A stretch of DNA of 64,000 nt from an uncultured Collinsella sp. (GCA_934654795.1 CAKUGT010000007.1:6053-70052); one strand, 5' to 3'; shown: positions 43,247 to 51,983, counted from the first letter of the stretch. Translations and numbers: made by a program. Notes: generated by a model from the sequence alone, not told the origin.

Positions 43247-43463
43247 CACCAACAAAAATCGAGTTGCGCGGTCTGCTGGAGGTCGCTCGGAGGCAAAAGG
43301 CGCGGCACCGGGATATTTTATGCCCGTTTTGGTGTTTGATTCCGTGGGGTATGTGCGCAGATAGGCGTGATTGCGCCCAAATAAGGACAAAAACTTTCAA
43401 ATAGCCTCAGCAGCGCTTTCATAAAAACACCAGTGCGACCGCGCAACTCGAAAAATGTAGGTG
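43247..43463. mobile_element. Possible non-autonomous element with terminal inverted repeats
   Basis: A 27-base end (43247-43273) containing CGAGTTGCGCGGTC is matched inverted at 43437-43463 by GACCGCGCAACTCG, with some mismatches outside that core. The 217-base stretch has no coding frame. A word CCAGTGCGAC recurs at the right end and again near 43483. It resembles a miniature element; no target-site duplication was identified. Confidence 0.45.
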
Positions 43464-43538
43464 GGGATTCAACGGCAAGAACGCCAGTGCGACAAAGGGA
43501 TAGTTCTTTTGCCAAATTGCCCTGGTTTTCCTAGAATA

Positions 43539-43578
43539 CGAACATACATTCGTATATATAACTGAGTTTTGATAGAAT
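43539..43578 (+). promoter_or_regulatory. Candidate LexA (SOS) box and extended -10 promoter
   Basis: CGAACATACATTCG at 43539-43552 matches the Gram-positive/actinobacterial SOS box (CGAAC, four bases, GTTCG) with one change in the conserved halves; it lies in a longer palindrome ATACGAA...TTCGTAT (43536-43555). An extended -10, TGATAGAAT, is at 43570-43578, so the box covers the -35 region. Transcription would start near 43585. Confidence 0.6.
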
Positions 43579-43585
43579 CGGTATC

Positions 43586-43833
43586 GTTGACGGCAGTTCC
43601 ATGTGCCGGGCAGCGCCCTCCATCTGATGGGAGGTGATGCCCATGACCGATTTGATTGATTTCGTGAAGTTCCTGACCGCTTTGGTCTCGCTCCTCACGG
43701 CGCTCATCGGACTTTCCGAGGCACTTAAGCAGCGCTCGAAGCGTAACAGAAGGGGTCGCCGCCGCTAAGGCGTTGACCCCTTAAACCGTATAACGGCGCT
43801 GCCCAGCTAGCTACAACTTGGGCTGCCGTCGAC
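43586..43833 (+). other. Predicted folded toxin mRNA: pairing 5' and 3' ends and sequestered ribosome binding site
   Basis: GTTGACGGCAG (43586-43596) can pair with CTGCCGTCGAC (43823-43833, one G-U), and GGGCAGCGCC (43608-43617) with GGCGCTGCCC (43795-43804). Locally, CCCTCC (43616-43621) pairs with the ribosome binding site GGGAGG (43629-43634). A further stem AAGGGGTC/GACCCCTT (43750-43757, 43775-43782) spans the stop codon. Both long-range arms bracket the small open frame, the architecture of type I toxin messages. Confidence 0.6.
43643..43768 (+). CDS. Small membrane peptide, candidate SOS-controlled type I toxin
   Basis: 41 residues: a hydrophobic helix (FLTALVSLLTALIGL, about residues 10-24) followed by a very basic tail (KQRSKRNRRGRRR). 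Helix plus cationic tail is the form of pore-forming type I toxins and holin-like peptides such as TisB or TxpA, though no direct family match is claimed. GGGAGG lies eight bases before ATG 43643 (another ATG two codons upstream is too close). A LexA-like box precedes the promoter, and the mRNA ends are complementary. Alternatives are a small regulatory membrane protein. A weak minus-strand promoter (43816-43811, 43792-43787) could drive an antisense antitoxin RNA. Confidence 0.6.
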   Translation: MTDLIDFVKFLTALVSLLTALIGLSEALKQRSKRNRRGRRR

Positions 43834-43895
43834 ACTATTCTACCCACGAATGACATTTCGGACAATCGGTAATGCCGATCCAAAAACTAGGCCGA

Positions 43896-43926
43896 ATGTG
43901 ACAAAGGGACTGCCCCTTTGTCACAT
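43896..43926. repeat. GGGACAG-like palindrome, family TGTGAC (copy 2)
   Basis: ATGTGACAAAGGG, ACTG, CCCCTTTGTCACAT. The centre is ACTG here instead of ACAG. Confidence 0.85.
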
Positions 43927-43951
43927 CCCAAATATTGCCTTTACGTGTTGA

Positions 43952-43996
43952 TGCACACGGTGTGCAATAATACTCGCACTGTGCAATAGCGCACAG
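43952..43996. promoter_or_regulatory. Two palindromes upstream of the TetR gene
   Basis: TGCACACGGTGTGCA at 43952-43966 is a perfect palindrome; CTGTGC, AATAGC, GCACAG at 43979-43996 is a second. Each contains the half-site TGTGCAATA, and TAATAC lies between them. They fit operators for autoregulation of the TetR-activase operon. Confidence 0.6.
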
Positions 43997-44017
43997 GTTG
44001 AGTAACAAGGAGGACGC

Positions 44018-44728
44018 TTGTCCCAGCTCGAGAAATGCGACCGCCGGTCTCTTCGCTCGCAGCGTGCCCTTCGCCAGGCACTTGCCAGCGAGCTTGCCGA
44101 AGGCGGCGATCTTTCGCGCGTTAACGTCGCGTCGCTTACCGAGCGCGCTGGCCTCACGCGCCGTACGTTCTATTCGCACTACCGCGATATTCCCGACTTT
44201 ATCAACCAAATCGAGGACGGCCTGCTGACTGAGATTCGCGAGCGCGTTGAGCTCATCACCGCAGCTCAACTGCCCGATCTTTACCGCAATATCGATGAGC
44301 TCGAGCCGGCACCCGGTTCGGTTGAGTTGCTGCGTTATCTTGCGGCCAATCGCGATCTTATCGGTGCCCTGCTGGGCTCTGGCGGCGACCAAGCCTTCAT
44401 TAAAAAGATCATCGATACCGCACGCGAGGCCGTGGTGCCGCGTGCGCAGACAGGCATTTTGGGCCTGGCGCTGGGCACGTTCTTCGATTATTACGTCACC
44501 TATGTCGTGAGCGCCGAGGTCGGCATGATCCAGCGTTGGTTTGAGCGCGGCCTTGCCGAATCACCCGAGACCATGGCACGCATCATGACAGTCATCGCCT
44601 TCGTTCGCCCGGGCGACCTGTATGGCCAGCCCATTGATATCAACGTGCCGGAATACGGCATGAAGCTATTGAATCTGCAGCTCGAGGACGCGGTCGACAC
44701 CGCCGCAACCGTCGAGTCCAACAACTAA
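44018..44728 (+). CDS. TetR-family regulator of the activase operon
   Basis: 236 residues. N-terminal helix-turn-helix: VNVASLTERAGLTRRTFYSHYRDIPDF, as in TetR-type regulators of the group with an extended C-terminal domain. The start is TTG at 44018, supported by AAGGAGG four bases upstream. It ends 12 bases before the large activase gene, with which it must be co-transcribed. Upstream palindromes suggest it controls its own operon. The inducer is unknown. Confidence 0.85.
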   Translation: MSQLEKCDRRSLRSQRALRQALASELAEGGDLSRVNVASLTERAGLTRRTFYSHYRDIPDFINQIEDGLLTEIRERVELITAAQLPDLYRNIDELEPAPGSVELLRYLAANRDLIGALLGSGGDQAFIKKIIDTAREAVVPRAQTGILGLALGTFFDYYVTYVVSAEVGMIQRWFERGLAESPETMARIMTVIAFVRPGDLYGQPIDINVPEYGMKLLNLQLEDAVDTAATVESNN

Positions 44729-44740
44729 GAGGAGAAACAG

Positions 44741-47700
44741 ATGAGCAAACTCGTCGAAGGCATTAAGGACCGCATGGTCGCTGCCGCGCGCGAGGCCGTG
44801 CCCGCCGTGGCAGACGCCGCGCAGAAGGCCGCGACCGCCGCTGCCGAGAAGGTTGCCGGGGCTGTTGCTGAGGCCAAGAATGCGGCGGGAGAGACGCTTG
44901 CCGCCGACGCAGCCACGCCCAACGTTGCCGAGTCCGTAACCGCTACCGCCGCCCACGCCCCCGAAGGCGCAATCTTCAACCCCGAGGCCGCCCGCGGCAA
45001 CCTGCACCTGGGCATCGACGTGGGCTCCACCACCGTCAAGCTTGCCGTGCTCAACGACGACAACCAGATCGTCTACGCCAAGTACCAGCGCCATCACACC
45101 GATGTCCGCGCCTGCGCCCGCGACCTGTTCGAGGGTGCTGCGACCGTGCTGCCGACGGCCCAGATGACCTGCGCCATCACCGGATCGGGCGGCCTGCTGC
45201 TGTCCCAGTGGCTCGACCTGGAGTTTGTCCAGGAGGTCATCGCCAGCAAGCGTGCCGTCGAGACCCTTATCCCGGCCACCGATGTCGCCATCGAGCTGGG
45301 CGGCGAGGACGCCAAGATCATCTACTTCGACAACGGCATCGAGCAGCGCATGAACGGCACCTGCGCCGGCGGCACTGGCGCGTTCATCGACCAGATGGCC
45401 ACTCTGCTGCACACCGACGCCAGCGGCCTCAACGAGCTCGCGGCCAACGCCACCACCATCTATCCAATCGCCAGCCGCTGCGGCGTCTTTGCCAAGACCG
45501 ACGTCCAGCCGCTGCTCAACGAAGGCGCCCGCCCCGAGGACGTGGCGGCCTCCATCTTCCAGGCTGTCGTGACCCAGACTATCTCGGGCCTGGCGTGCGG
45601 CCGTCCCATCCGCGGCAACGTCGCCTTCCTGGGCGGCCCGCTGCAGTACCTCTCCGAGCTGCGCCACCGCTTCTACCTCACGCTCAACCTGGACGAGGAG
45701 CACCGTATCGTGCCCCAAAACGCCCACCTGTTTGTGGCGAGCGGCGCCGCTATGGCGCACGAGTCCAACAAGCTCAGCACATTCCCGCAGCTTATCGAGG
45801 CCATCGACAGCCTGGGTGACACGCAGGGTGCCGAGGTCGAGCGCCTGGATCCGCTCTTTGCCACCGACGAGGACTTTGCCGAGTTCAAGGGTCGCCACGA
45901 CCAGGAAGTCGTCCCCAAGGGCAAGCTCGACGGCTACACCGGCCGCGTGTTCATCGGTATCGACGCCGGCTCCACCACCATGAAAGCCGCGCTCGTGGGC
46001 GAGGATGGCCAGCTGCTGCACACTTGGTACGGCAACAACAACGGCGACATCCTGGGCACGGCCAAGGTCATCATGGCCGATTTCTACAATCACATCCCCG
46101 CCGGCTGCACCATCGGCCACGTGACCACCACGGGCTACGGCGAGGCGCTGCTCATCGAGGCCCTCAAGGCCGACTCCGGCGAGATCGAGACCGTTGCGCA
46201 CCTGCGCGGCGCCAAGGCATTCCTGCCCGGTGTCGAGTTCATTCTGGACATCGGCGGCCAGGATATGAAGTGCCTGCGCGTCAAGGACGGCGTCATCGAG
46301 CACATCATGCTCAACGAGGCCTGCTCGTCGGGTTGCGGTAGCTTTATCGAGAGTTTCGCCGTGTCTATGAACATGGACGTGCGCGCGTTCGCCGATGCCG
46401 CCATCCATGCTAAGGCTCCCGTCGACCTGGGCAGCCGCTGCACAGTCTTTATGAACTCGCGCGTCAAGCAGGCGCAAAAGGAAGGCGCCACGGTGGGCGA
46501 CATCGCGGCCGGCCTGTCCTATTCCGTCATCAAGAATGCCCTGTTCAAGGTCATTAAGCTGCGCGACCCCAAGGAGATCGGCAGCCAGGTGATCGTCCAG
46601 GGCGGCACCTTTATGTCCGATGCCACGCTGCGCGCGTTTGAGCAGCTCACCGGCGTGCATGCCGTGCGTCCCGACATCGCCGGCTGCATGGGCGCCTACG
46701 GTGCGGCCCTGCTCGCCCGCGATCGCGCTGGCGCCGACGGCACCTCGACCATCCTTTCGGCCGAGGACATCGCGCACCTCACCGTGACGCAAAAGCATGT
46801 CCGCTGCGGTCGCTGCTCCAACAACTGCCAGCTCACCGTTAACGACTTTGGCGGCGGCAGGCGCTTCATTACCGGCAACCGTTGCGAGAAGGGCGCCGGC
46901 CACAAAAAGCAGAAGACCGAGGCCCCCAACCTCTTCAAAAAGAAAAACGAGCTGCTCTTTAACCGCGAGGTCCTGAGCCCCGACGAGGCCCCGCGCGGCA
47001 CCGTGGGTATCCCGCGCGCACTCAACATGTACGAGAACTACCCCTTCTGGCACGCGTTCTTTACCCGCCTGGGCTTTAGCGTGCAGCTGTCCGACCAGTC
47101 GAGCAAGAAGACCTACCAGGCGGGCATCGAGTCCATGCCGTCCGAGAGTGTGTGCTATCCGGCCAAGATGAGCCACGGCCACGTGATGAACCTTATCGAC
47201 CGCGATGTCGACTTCATCTGGATGCCGTGCGTGCGCTGGGAGCGCAAAGAGGACCCGACGGCTGGCAACTGCTATAACTGCCCCATCGTCATGAGCTACC
47301 CCACGGCGCTGGCGCTCAATATCGACGAAATCCGCGAGCAGAACATCGAGTTCCTGTACCCGTTTGTGCCCTATCACGACAAGACCGAGCTCAAGCGCCG
47401 CCTGTACCAGGTGCTCGCCGCCGACCGCGTGGCCGATGCCGAGGCTGGTCGCGGCCGCGTGCGCGGTCCCAAGATCACGCGCTCCGAGGTCGATGCCGCC
47501 GTCAACGCTGCCTTTGAGGCCGATGCGCGTTTCCACGAGGACATCCAGACCATGGGCGAGGAGGCTCTTAAGTGGGTCGAGGACCACGGCGGCCACGGCA
47601 TTGTGCTCGCCGGCCGCCCCTACCATAACGACCCCGAGATCAACCACGCCCTGCCCGAGCTTATCTCGAGCTTTGGCTTTGCGGTCTTTACCGAGGATTC

Positions 47701-49531
47701 GCTCGCGCATCTGGTAAAGCCTGAGCGTCCGATTCGCGTCGTCGACCAGTGGATGTACCACAGCCGCCTGTACGCCGTCGCCCGTTTTGTGACGATGCGC
47801 AACGACCTGGACCTGATCCAGCTCAACTCTTTCGGCTGCGGCCTGGACGCTCTGACCACCGACCAGGTGCAGGAGATTCTGGAGGCCAGCGGCAAGATCT
47901 ACACCGTGCTCAAGATCGACGAGGTGTCCAACCTGGGCGCCGCGCGTATCCGCATCCGCTCGCTCATGGCCGCGCTTAAGGACCAGGAGGCCGAGCGCTT
48001 GGCCGAGGCCACGGCCGCGGGCGAGGCTTACGAGCAGGGCGACGCCGCGCCGGTGGCACCCTCCACGGATGCCCCCGCGTTCGCGAGCCGCAAGTACACG
48101 TTTGAGGCGCAGCGCGAGAGTGCTTCGACCGCGTGGCCCAAGGTGCCCTTTACCGAGCAGATGCGCGAGGAGGGCTATACCATCCTGTGCCCGCAGATGG
48201 CACCGATCCACTTTGACCTGGTCAAAGAGGTGTTTCGCGGTGCCGGCTACAACTTGGAGCTGCTGCCCTCGACCGATCACGATGCCGTCGAGGCCGGTCT
48301 GCGCTATGTGAACAATGACATTTGCTACCCGTCGATTCTGGTAACGGGTCAGATTATGGAGGCCATCGAGAGCGGTCGGTACGACCTCTCCAAGACGGCC
48401 GTGGTTATCAGCCAGACCGGCGGCGGCTGCCGTGCCACAAACTACATCGCACTCATCCGCAAGGCCCTGCGCGAGAGCGGCCACCCCGAGATCCCGGTGA
48501 TCTCGCTTTCTGCCGTGGCGCTCGGCGAGGACAACCCCGGCTTTAAGATTACGCCGGCGCTGCTTAAGCAGGCCGTGTACGCGGTGCTCTTTGGCGACGT
48601 GATGATGCAGATGCTCTACCGCTGCCGCCCGTACGAGGCTACGCCCGGTGCGGCGAACGCGCTCTACGAGGAGTACATGGCGCGCGCCCGCAAGCTGGCG
48701 CCTAAGTTCAACAGGCACAACTACACCAAGCTGTGCCGCGAGGCCATTCGCGCGTTCGACACCATGCCGCTCGTGGGCGAGGGCACCAAGCCGCGCGTGG
48801 GCGTGGTCGGCGAGATCCTGGTCAAGTTCCACCCTACGGCCAACAACCACGTGGTCGATGTTATCGAGCGCGAGGGCTGCGAGGCCGTAGTGCCGGGCCT
48901 GCTCGACTTCTTCCTGTACTCCATGAGCAACGCCGAGCTGCAGAAGGACGAGCTGGGTAGCTCTGCTACAACGCGTGCGGGCATGCAGGCGCTTATCAAG
49001 CTCGTGGACTGGATGCGCACGCCGGTGGAGGAGATGCTCGAAAAGTCCCGCCGCTTTGAGGCGCCCGAGCGCATCGGCACCATGGCCGACAAGGCCCGTA
49101 CGGTGCTGTCGGTGTGCAACAACATGGGCGAGGGCTGGCTGCTCACGGCCGAGATGCTCGACCTGATCGACCATGGCGCACCCAACATTATCTGCACGCA
49201 GCCTTTCGCGTGCCTGCCTAACCACGTGGTGGGCAAGGCCGTGATCAAGGAGCTGCGCCGTCAGCACCCCGAGAGCAATATTGTCGCGGTGGACTATGAT
49301 CCTGGTGCGTCCGAGGTCAACCAGCTCAACCGTATTAAGCTCATGATCAGCGTGGCCAAGGAAAACATGCGCGCCGGTAAGGGCTTTAAGCTCGAGAAGG
49401 TGGCGCCGCTCGCGATGGACGAGGTTACCGGCCAGATGCGTGCTCATGACGGGTGTGTGAGCTGCGGGCCGGCCAGCGAAGAGGCCGTGGCATCGGTCGC
49501 CAAGCGTCTGGGACGCGGTATTAAGAAGTAG
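44741..49531 (+). CDS. Giant acyl-CoA dehydratase activase-related protein (fused BadF/BcrA ATPases + HgdB-like domain)
   Basis: 1596 residues. After an Ala-rich helical extension (1-85) come two ASKHA ATPase domains: GIDVGSTTVKL at 91 with GTCAGGTGAF, and GIDAGSTTMKA near 405 with DIGGQDMK and EACSSGCGSF. Cysteines of the CSSGC type bind a [4Fe-4S] cluster in HgdC-type activases. A CGRCSNNCQ motif follows near 690, then a DUF2229-like domain (PSESVCYPAK, CYNCP) and an HgdB-like C-terminal part with LNSFGCGLDA, and a final CVSCGP. Archetypes use ATP to push one electron into a radical dehydratase, but these long fused proteins have no settled function. Strong AAGAGGAG before ATG; own terminator. 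Confidence 0.87.
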   Translation: MSKLVEGIKDRMVAAAREAVPAVADAAQKAATAAAEKVAGAVAEAKNAAGETLAADAATPNVAESVTATAAHAPEGAIFNPEAARGNLHLGIDVGSTTVKLAVLNDDNQIVYAKYQRHHTDVRACARDLFEGAATVLPTAQMTCAITGSGGLLLSQWLDLEFVQEVIASKRAVETLIPATDVAIELGGEDAKIIYFDNGIEQRMNGTCAGGTGAFIDQMATLLHTDASGLNELAANATTIYPIASRCGVFAKTDVQPLLNEGARPEDVAASIFQAVVTQTISGLACGRPIRGNVAFLGGPLQYLSELRHRFYLTLNLDEEHRIVPQNAHLFVASGAAMAHESNKLSTFPQLIEAIDSLGDTQGAEVERLDPLFATDEDFAEFKGRHDQEVVPKGKLDGYTGRVFIGIDAGSTTMKAALVGEDGQLLHTWYGNNNGDILGTAKVIMADFYNHIPAGCTIGHVTTTGYGEALLIEALKADSGEIETVAHLRGAKAFLPGVEFILDIGGQDMKCLRVKDGVIEHIMLNEACSSGCGSFIESFAVSMNMDVRAFADAAIHAKAPVDLGSRCTVFMNSRVKQAQKEGATVGDIAAGLSYSVIKNALFKVIKLRDPKEIGSQVIVQGGTFMSDATLRAFEQLTGVHAVRPDIAGCMGAYGAALLARDRAGADGTSTILSAEDIAHLTVTQKHVRCGRCSNNCQLTVNDFGGGRRFITGNRCEKGAGHKKQKTEAPNLFKKKNELLFNREVLSPDEAPRGTVGIPRALNMYENYPFWHAFFTRLGFSVQLSDQSSKKTYQAGIESMPSESVCYPAKMSHGHVMNLIDRDVDFIWMPCVRWERKEDPTAGNCYNCPIVMSYPTALALNIDEIREQNIEFLYPFVPYHDKTELKRRLYQVLAADRVADAEAGRGRVRGPKITRSEVDAAVNAAFEADARFHEDIQTMGEEALKWVEDHGGHGIVLAGRPYHNDPEINHALPELISSFGFAVFTEDSLAHLVKPERPIRVVDQWMYHSRLYAVARFVTMRNDLDLIQLNSFGCGLDALTTDQVQEILEASGKIYTVLKIDEVSNLGAARIRIRSLMAALKDQEAERLAEATAAGEAYEQGDAAPVAPSTDAPAFASRKYTFEAQRESASTAWPKVPFTEQMREEGYTILCPQMAPIHFDLVKEVFRGAGYNLELLPSTDHDAVEAGLRYVNNDICYPSILVTGQIMEAIESGRYDLSKTAVVISQTGGGCRATNYIALIRKALRESGHPEIPVISLSAVALGEDNPGFKITPALLKQAVYAVLFGDVMMQMLYRCRPYEATPGAANALYEEYMARARKLAPKFNRHNYTKLCREAIRAFDTMPLVGEGTKPRVGVVGEILVKFHPTANNHVVDVIEREGCEAVVPGLLDFFLYSMSNAELQKDELGSSATTRAGMQALIKLVDWMRTPVEEMLEKSRRFEAPERIGTMADKARTVLSVCNNMGEGWLLTAEMLDLIDHGAPNIICTQPFACLPNHVVGKAVIKELRRQHPESNIVAVDYDPGASEVNQLNRIKLMISVAKENMRAGKGFKLEKVAPLAMDEVTGQMRAHDGCVSCGPASEEAVASVAKRLGRGIKK

Positions 49532-49560
49532 CTGGCCTGCCATGGGCTAGATATGAGACA

Positions 49561-49596
49561 AACGGGTGGTGGCCGTACCGGCCACCACCCGTTTTT
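49561..49596 (+). terminator. Rho-independent terminator after the activase gene
   Basis: AACGGGTGGTGGCCG (49561-49575) pairs perfectly with CGGCCACCACCCGTT (49579-49593), followed by TTT. Confidence 0.93.
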
Positions 49597-49616
49597 GCTG
49601 GACATATGTTGCGCAA

Positions 49617-49837
49617 ATGACCTTGCTACAGCCTTCCGTGGGCTCGCCAGAGTTTTGGGCCGGTTCGGGCTTTGAAGACAAGTTACTGCAGGCCCAGGGC
49701 GATTTTTCGCTCAACGCGGGCCAGCACAGCGTGACGTATCTGCCAAACGACGAGATGATCGCTGCGGACTGCCCATCGCCACCTACGAGATGGAAGCCGG
49801 AAAGTATATCTACCGCGTGTACAAGTACGAGCTGTAG
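49617..49837 (+). pseudogene. Remnant of an unidentified gene with a frameshift
   Basis: One frame reads FEDKLLQAQGDFSLNAG and YLPNDEMIAAD up to about 49768; the natural continuation (LPIATYEMEAGKYIYRVYKYEL and stop at 49837, described in pieces: LPIATYEME, GKYIYRVYKYEL) lies in another frame. No start codon with a ribosome binding site is seen. This looks like the end of a protein-coding gene with a frameshift and lost 5' part; the family was not recognised. The rest of the 456-base gap holds only the terminator and the promoter region of the next gene. Confidence 0.45.
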
Positions 49838-49987
49838 GGCCGCGCTTAGGTTTGACCAATGGAGTATGAAAACACGCCGTTCGCCGATGCCCCTTCCGCG
49901 AGTGGCGGCCATATGGTTTGATGTCAGAAACATATAGTTGTCGCCTGCCTGCTGGCGATGTTCCCCCTGATATCGGAGGTTCCAGGT

Positions 49988-50476
49988 ATGTTTCACGCTC
50001 CGTTAAACAACTATCGGGTGGGCGACATGAGCCCGCGTGTTATCCCGGTTGCTATTGCAGTGGTCTGCCTGGCTGTGCTCCTGGGCGCTACAGGGCTGTT
50101 TGCTATAAGCCGAGAAACGTCCTATATGCAGGAATGCGCTTCCGAAGGGTTTGCCATTGATGGTTTCTATCGGGATGACAAAACGAGTCGGGAAACCCTG
50201 GCTTTTCTTGAGGAGGATGGCTGTCGATGGCAACTGGTCAACAAAGACGGAATCTGCACAGACGGGCAGTTTAAGCGTACGGATGCCCCCAACATCCTGA
50301 TATTAAAGAAGGAAAACGGCGAAGAATTCGGTACGGTCCACGTGGCGTATATGTCACGCCGACGCGAGCAGGGCCAGCTCTATCTATTTAGAGATAGCAA
50401 GGTGACCCGATTTTATCTTGTGAGCACCGATCCGGCGTTTACGGTGGAGTCTGGCGATGTCAATGCGGACGTCTGA
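49988..50476 (+). CDS. Small single-pass membrane protein, unknown function
   Basis: 162 residues. One helix near the N terminus (VIPVAIAVVCLAVLLGATGLF) and a mostly polar C-terminal domain of about 115 residues with charged beta-like stretches (RFYLVSTDPAFTVES). I do not recognise the family. I chose ATG 49988 because GGAGG lies seven bases upstream. Its codon use is less GC-biased than most neighbours, and it follows a gene remnant, which fits a small accessory island. Confidence 0.65.
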   Translation: MFHAPLNNYRVGDMSPRVIPVAIAVVCLAVLLGATGLFAISRETSYMQECASEGFAIDGFYRDDKTSRETLAFLEEDGCRWQLVNKDGICTDGQFKRTDAPNILILKKENGEEFGTVHVAYMSRRREQGQLYLFRDSKVTRFYLVSTDPAFTVESGDVNADV

Positions 50477-50601
50477 TTCACGGCAATAAAACAGCGAGCG
50501 GGGCTCGGGTGTGAACTGCACCCCGCAATTTGCTCGTGTCCGTATCGCGTCTGCGCCTCGTTGTAACTTGCGTCCGTGCGAGCATTCATCCCGCGCCGGC
50601 A

Positions 50602-51741
50602 TCACTTCACATCGAACTCCACGCGATCGAGCTCGGACACGTTGAGGTCGATGAGCTTGCGGGCGACGTGGCGGTCGTGCGCCCCGAGCGCCTCGCTTGT
50701 CGTCACATGGGCGACAATCTCGCGCTCGACAAGGCCCTCCTCGTCCCCTTCGGTAGTCGAGGTCTCGACGGCGACGGTGTAATCCTTAAAGCCTGGCAGC
50801 ACCGCCGCAAGCTCGCGCGTGGTTTCGGTGACGCCGTAGCCGTCCTGCACGCCGGCCTGCGCCGAGCCAATGGAACCCGCCGTCATAACAATGCAGGGGA
50901 TGGCAAAAATCACCGTGCCCACGATGATGCGGCGGCGCACCTTGCGCGACAGCTCGTCGACCTCGGCGTCTTCCTCAGCGGTCACAATGCCGTCGCCGTT
51001 CAGGTCGCGCTTGAGCGGCACGCGCAAAAGAAGCAGCACGGCTTCGGCAGCCAGTGCGATAAAGACCACGTTGATGCCAAACTCGTAGAGCGCCGAGAGA
51101 AACAGCGATCCGCTTGCGATGGCGATGCCGTAGCCTGCTGCGCACAGGGGCGGCATCAGCGCGGTTGCCACGGCCACACCGGCGATGAGCGTTGCGGGCT
51201 CCTGGTCGCGTGAGTTGCCTAGGCCGCCCGCAAAGCCGCCGGCGAGCGCGACAGCGAGGTCCCACACGGTGGGCGTCGAGTTGTCGATAATGGCGGCTGT
51301 GGTGGCGCCAAGGGGCGAGAGCTTAAAGTACAACGTGGAGGTGACCAGGCAAAAGGCCATTTGCAGCGCAAGGCTGGCGACGGCTTCGACGGTAATCTCG
51401 CGGTCGAGCGTGGCGATGCCGTATGCCATGGCAAGGACCGAACCCATGAGCGGGCAGATGAGCATGGCGCCCACGATGGCGATGTCCGAATCGATATCGA
51501 GGCCAATACTTGCGATTAACATGGCGATGATGAGGATGCATAGGTGGGAGCCAGTCAGACGCGCCCCGTTTACAAAACGCTTGCGGATCACGTGATAGGG
51601 CGCGCGTCCCTCGCGAATGTTGAACGCGCGCTTGAGGAAGCGACCAGCCTGCTCGGCAGCCTCGCTATGGGCGGGACGGATGCCGTGGCGCCGGTGATGG
51701 CGTTCGCGTAGTCGCTTGATCTGTTGTTTGTCGAGTTCCAT
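50602..51741 (-). CDS. DUF389-family membrane protein with EF-hand-like loop
   Basis: 379 residues. The DUF389 core has about six helices with GAMLICPLMGSVLAMAYGIA and GVAVATALMPPLCAAGYGIA. Between helices lies a canonical EF-hand loop, Asp246-Glu257 (DLNGDGIVTAEE), with ligands at positions 1, 3, 5 and 12. A C-terminal soluble domain (about 300-379) follows a last helix. The family has no settled function. The frame is open for 42 more codons upstream; ATG 51741, with GAGGTGG before it, fits best. Regulation is not evident. Confidence 0.82.
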   Translation of the reverse strand: MELDKQQIKRLRERHHRRHGIRPAHSEAAEQAGRFLKRAFNIREGRAPYHVIRKRFVNGARLTGSHLCILIIAMLIASIGLDIDSDIAIVGAMLICPLMGSVLAMAYGIATLDREITVEAVASLALQMAFCLVTSTLYFKLSPLGATTAAIIDNSTPTVWDLAVALAGGFAGGLGNSRDQEPATLIAGVAVATALMPPLCAAGYGIAIASGSLFLSALYEFGINVVFIALAAEAVLLLLRVPLKRDLNGDGIVTAEEDAEVDELSRKVRRRIIVGTVIFAIPCIVMTAGSIGSAQAGVQDGYGVTETTRELAAVLPGFKDYTVAVETSTTEGDEEGLVEREIVAHVTTSEALGAHDRHVARKLIDLNVSELDRVEFDVK

Positions 51742-51971
51742 GTCCACCTCGTTCCAGCGCGGTCCGCGCAACGCGCCCGTTGTCCTAACTCTACACCGTG
51801 GCGGGCGGGGTGTCTGTTGGATGCGGAATCCGATAGGACGGATGACGCGGGAGCAAATGCAAATCACAGGCTCAATTCCATCACGCGAAAATATGATGCA
51901 CCAGCTCCTTCAAATGTGACGAAATTGTGAAGCACAGGAGCATGAATTTCAAAAAATACGCTGGTCGCCAA

Positions 51972-51983
51972 TGTTGCGCAACA
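51972..51983. promoter_or_regulatory. Palindrome upstream of the CAP surface protein
   Basis: TGTTGCGCAACA, a perfect 12-base palindrome about 65 bases before the start codon, in the 307-base divergent gap 51742-52048. It is flanked by partly inverted AGGAGC/GCTCCT words. It may be an operator. Nothing else was recognised in the gap. Confidence 0.35.

Noticed and set aside
43176..43390. Small open frames reading through the TGTGAC palindrome (MTKGQSLCHM-like)
   Set aside because: Such peptides are translations of the repeat itself, with no ribosome binding site.
44666..49543. A 1625-codon open frame on the minus strand opposite the activase gene
   Set aside because: The plus strand encodes a well-motivated protein with Walker-like and cysteine motifs and a proper ribosome binding site. 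The antisense frame follows from GC-rich codon bias and has no family motif.
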